Part shown: positions 32,914 to 34,932 of the stretch, piece by piece
Numbering within the stretch: the stretch's first letter is position 1
How the letters are laid out: every line of letters begins with the position of its first letter
DNA from: an uncultured Sphingomonadales bacterium
GTDB lineage: Bacteria > Pseudomonadota > Alphaproteobacteria > Sphingomonadales > Sphingomonadaceae
Assembly (NCBI GenBank): GCA_937898525.1
Contig: CALCBC010000008.1
Span: forward strand, 1-34,932
DNA: 34,932 bases
Reading direction: 5' to 3'
The notes under the pieces: model-generated
What the model was told of the DNA's origin: nothing
The model's input: only the letters and a program-made list of their open reading frames with translations
Databases searched by the model: none
Position numbers and translations under genes: made by a program

Positions 32914-34062
32914 ATGCCAACACGAGTATTGCGGACCGGTTCGACGCTCGACCCCGCTTACTTGCAGTCGATTCTCGACACCATTCCCGATGCGATGGTC
33001 GTCATCGACGAGACCGGCAGGATCATCTCGTTCAGCAAGACGGCGGAACGTCTTTTCGGCTACGCTGAAAGCGAGCTCGTCGGCGAAAACGTCAGCGCGC
33101 TGATGCCTTCACCGGACCGCGAACGCCACGACTCCTACCTCCGGCGCTACCTCGAAACCGGCGAGCGGCGCATCATCGGCATCGGCCGGCTCGTCACCGG
33201 CCGCCGCCGCGACGGTTCGACCTTCCCGATGGAGCTGGCTGTAGGAGAGGCGCGCATCGGCGACCGCCGGGTATTCACCGGCTTCATCCGCGACCTGACG
33301 GAGCGGCAGGAGTACGAAAAGCGGCTGCACAACCTGCAGGACGAGCTCGCCCACGTCGGTCGCGTCACTGCGATGGGCTCTCTCGCAACCTCGATCGCGC
33401 ACGAACTCAATCAGCCGCTGACGGCGATCGCCAACTACGTCGAGACCGCCAGCAGTCTGCTCGCCGAACCGACGCCCGAGGCGATCTCCATGGTCCGCGA
33501 GGCGCTCGACCAGTGCGCCGCCGAATCGATCCGCGCCGGCCAGATCGTGCGCCGGCTGCGCGACTACATCTCGCGCGGCGAGACCGAGCGCCAGGTCGTC
33601 CCGCTCGCCCGGCTGGTCAACGAGGCGAGCGCGCTCGCCTTCGTCCGCTCTGGCAGCCAGTCGCTCGAGTTCAACGTCCGCGTCGACCCCGACGACCTGG
33701 TGCTCGTCGACCGGGTCCAGGTCCAGCAGGTCCTGCTCAACCTGATCCGCAACGCGATCGAGGCGATGGAGGAGGAGACGCGCTTCGGCCGCCTCACCAT
33801 CACTGCCGTGCATCGCGAGCCGGGCTTCATCGAGCTGATCGTTTCCGACAGCGGACCGGGGCTTGCGCCTCACATTGCCGAGCGGCTGTTCGAGCCGTTC
33901 GTGAGCACCAAGAGCACCGGCATGGGTGTCGGCCTGTCGATCTGCCGCGCGATCATAGAAGCGCACGAGGGCCGCATCTGGGCCGATGCCTCACCAATGG
34001 GCGGGACGTCGTTCCACTTCACCCTGCCCGACGCCCGGGCGCCCGAGGAACCGGATCGCTGA
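32914..34062 (+). CDS. fixL: FixL-type oxygen-sensing histidine kinase
   Basis: The 382-residue soluble kinase has a heme-PAS domain at about 15-130. The heme ligand His72 (PDRERHDSYLRRY) and the following IIGIGRLVTGRRRDG match the FixL heme pocket, including its regulatory Arg. The kinase part has the H-box SIAHELNQPL (His163), an N-box NLIRNAIEA, and SDSGPG and GMGVGLSI ATP-binding motifs. It should phosphorylate FixJ when O2 leaves the heme. No membrane helix is present. The ATG at 32914 follows AGGGG. It is divergent from fixJ. Confidence 0.93.
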   Translation: MPTRVLRTGSTLDPAYLQSILDTIPDAMVVIDETGRIISFSKTAERLFGYAESELVGENVSALMPSPDRERHDSYLRRYLETGERRIIGIGRLVTGRRRDGSTFPMELAVGEARIGDRRVFTGFIRDLTERQEYEKRLHNLQDELAHVGRVTAMGSLATSIAHELNQPLTAIANYVETASSLLAEPTPEAISMVREALDQCAAESIRAGQIVRRLRDYISRGETERQVVPLARLVNEASALAFVRSGSQSLEFNVRVDPDDLVLVDRVQVQQVLLNLIRNAIEAMEEETRFGRLTITAVHREPGFIELIVSDSGPGLAPHIAERLFEPFVSTKSTGMGVGLSICRAIIEAHEGRIWADASPMGGTSFHFTLPDARAPEEPDR

Positions 34063-34066
34063 GGCG

Positions 34067-34459
34067 TCAGACGACCGATCTGTCCACTTCGCAGGAGACT
34101 ACGCGGAAAGGGTATCGCCGTCCGTCGCGTTCGAGGACGGTCACGCTCTCGCCGACCCTCAAGGGCTCCGGTTCGAGGTGGTACAGACCTTCGTCGTCGT
34201 GCTTGCCGAGCGCGAAGGAAAACGCCCAGCCCTTCCCCTTGCGGAACACGTAGCCCATTTCATCGCGCTCGTTGGGCCAGAAGCGCCTGACCGTCGCCAT
34301 CCCCGGATTGTGGGCCAGGGCATTCGCGTCGATCAGGAAATCGGGCCCGAGCGGCAGGCGCAACAGGTAGGCCCGGCTGGCGGAGCCCTCCGGAAATTCG
34401 GGGGTCCGCCCCAGTTCGAGGCGAACCAGAGACCACGCCAACTTCTTTTCGACCGACAT
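34067..34459 (-). CDS. Hypothetical protein of the FixLJ cluster
   Basis: The 130-residue protein has no signal or membrane helix. Two visible blocks are FLIDANALAHNPGMATVRRFWPN and GYVFRKGKGWAFSFALGKHDDEG. I do not recognise the family. The ATG at 34459 is directly preceded by an inverted repeat, and no strong ribosome-binding site is seen. A candidate FixJ box lies 53 bases upstream, so it may belong to the same stress regulon. It converges on fixL, 4 bases apart. Confidence 0.72.
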   Translation of the reverse strand: MSVEKKLAWSLVRLELGRTPEFPEGSASRAYLLRLPLGPDFLIDANALAHNPGMATVRRFWPNERDEMGYVFRKGKGWAFSFALGKHDDEGLYHLEPEPLRVGESVTVLERDGRRYPFRVVSCEVDRSVV

Positions 34460-34460
34460 G

Positions 34461-34481
34461 CGCTTCGAAATACGCGAAGCG
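34461..34481 (-). repeat. Hairpin at the start codon of the FixLJ-cluster hypothetical gene
   Basis: CGCTTCG (34461-34467) and CGAAGCG (34475-34481) form a perfect 7-base inverted repeat with a 7-base loop. In the mRNA it would sit one base before the AUG and cover any ribosome-binding site. Confidence 0.45.
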
Positions 34482-34511
34482 TCACGGCCGTCTCACTGGG
34501 AAATCTACGGA

Positions 34512-34521
34512 GGGACGCTAC
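34512..34521 (-). promoter_or_regulatory. Candidate FixJ box 3 (GTAGCGTCCC)
   Basis: It is identical to the 10 bases in the Hsp20/dehydrogenase promoter region and lies 53 bases before the start at 34459. On the gene's strand a second CGTAG follows, giving a CGTAG-N8-CGTAG pair. Confidence 0.45.
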
Positions 34522-34852
34522 GCGTATTCACCTACTAGCATGGCGAATTCGCCCGGAGAGCATCGCCTTGCCGGTTGGCCCGGTATCCGGATCGCAGTTG
34601 CGGCAGGCCTGACAGCAGAGCTCGAGCACCTTGCGCTTGAGCCCCCACCCGAAGATCCCTGCATCATCTGCAGGATACGACGCCCCGCGGAACCGACGCC
34701 GCTGTCACAGGAGGCGGTGCCGCGCTGCCGTTTCCGGTGCCACGACGATGGACCTGGCGGAGGCTGGGCCGCCTGCCGGATCGCCGGCCAAGGCCCCCAC
34801 CGCCGCTGGCGCCGTGCAGGCCCGCCGGCCCGCACGGCGCGTTTGATGTGAA

Positions 34853-34932
34853 CTACCCCACGGACTCGCGTACCGGCGCCCGGTTGTTCATCCTCGTGCC
34901 GGCCGAGGCCGTCAGGGCCTTGAGCAGCGTGG
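34853..34932 (-). CDS. Possible C-terminal end of a gene entering from the right edge (partial)
   Basis: A minus-strand frame open from the window edge ends with TAG at 34853-34855 and gives 25 residues with G/C-ending codons. A plus-strand frame from GTG near 34848 to the edge is about equally plausible. The product cannot be named. Confidence 0.3.
   Translation of the reverse strand, partial: TLLKALTASAGTRMNNRAPVRESVG

Larger units (their letters stand above)
34460..34852. other. Promoter region and gene-poor interval
   Basis: It holds the hairpin and the candidate FixJ box of the hypothetical gene, then about 330 bases with frames on both strands (plus 34540-34851, minus 34518-34835) that lack domains and are Arg-rich shadows at one end. 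CCTGCA-N5-TGCAGG (34658-34674) is a minor inverted repeat. Confidence 0.4.

Noticed and set aside
1..34932. CRISPR arrays, tRNA or rRNA genes, prophage or integrase genes
   Set aside because: No regularly spaced repeats, RNA-gene signatures or integrase motifs were seen by eye. The only mobile-element trace is the truncated IS1595-type frame.

Overview
The window is high-GC DNA from an alphaproteobacterium, most likely a member of the Sphingomonadales. The evidence is a TonB-dependent receptor, an UrcA-family protein, a TPR-sulfotransferase, and a soluble FixL/FixJ pair beside universal-stress, Hsp20 and zinc-alcohol-dehydrogenase genes. No rRNA, tRNA or CRISPR array was seen.

Region 1 (1-930): the start of the window holds a lone LuxR-type DNA-binding domain, then about 500 bases with no gene I can support. 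Region 2 (930-16250) is the core. A compact minus-strand operon runs from 12933 down to 2893: lipoprotein substrate-binding protein, permease, ATPase, a NikR-fold regulator, two DUF1989 proteins, a large biotin carboxylase of the urea/guanidine carboxylase family, and allophanate hydrolase. Most junctions overlap by 4 bases. From published work on this gene set, the pathway is probably guanidine -> carboxyguanidine -> allophanate -> ammonia + CO2, a nitrogen-scavenging route. Downstream lie a sterol-desaturase-like membrane enzyme and a two-helix membrane protein. Divergent from the operon are two metallo-beta-lactamase-fold paralogues (one Tat-exported with an intact metal site, one cytoplasmic with a destroyed HxHxDH motif) and an exported beta-propeller protein. 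Region 3 (16250-21200) holds a TonB-dependent receptor with a roughly 360-base leader, a convergent TPR-sulfotransferase and an UrcA-family protein.

The main discovery is a local regulon. Four sites share TATTA-N16-TAATA (one with a single mismatch). They lie upstream of the desaturase (2832-2859), of the NikR-like gene (10227-10254), between the carboxylase operon and the metallo-beta-lactamase genes (12994-13021), and upstream of the TonB receptor (16255-16282). The half-site spacing equals that of the E. coli NikR operator, yet the NikR-like protein has lost three of the four nickel ligands. I infer a repurposed NikR-fold regulator that senses something other than nickel, perhaps guanidine or a related compound. 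It would tie outer-membrane uptake, periplasmic processing, inner-membrane transport and nitrogen release into one system.

Region 4 (21200-27600) is a patchwork of small regulatory units: a truncated IS1595-type transposase ORF, a secreted hypothetical protein, a LysR regulator with two matching T-N11-A boxes next to a second sterol desaturase, a CDGSH iron-sulfur protein, a GFA-family protein overlapping a MocR regulator, and a divergent LysE exporter. Region 5 (27660-34930) is an oxygen/stress cluster: universal stress protein, NAD(P)H oxidoreductase, L,D-transpeptidase, Hsp20, zinc alcohol dehydrogenase, FixJ, a heme-PAS FixL and a small hypothetical protein. Three promoters there share GTAG-N2-TCCC, a candidate FixJ box.
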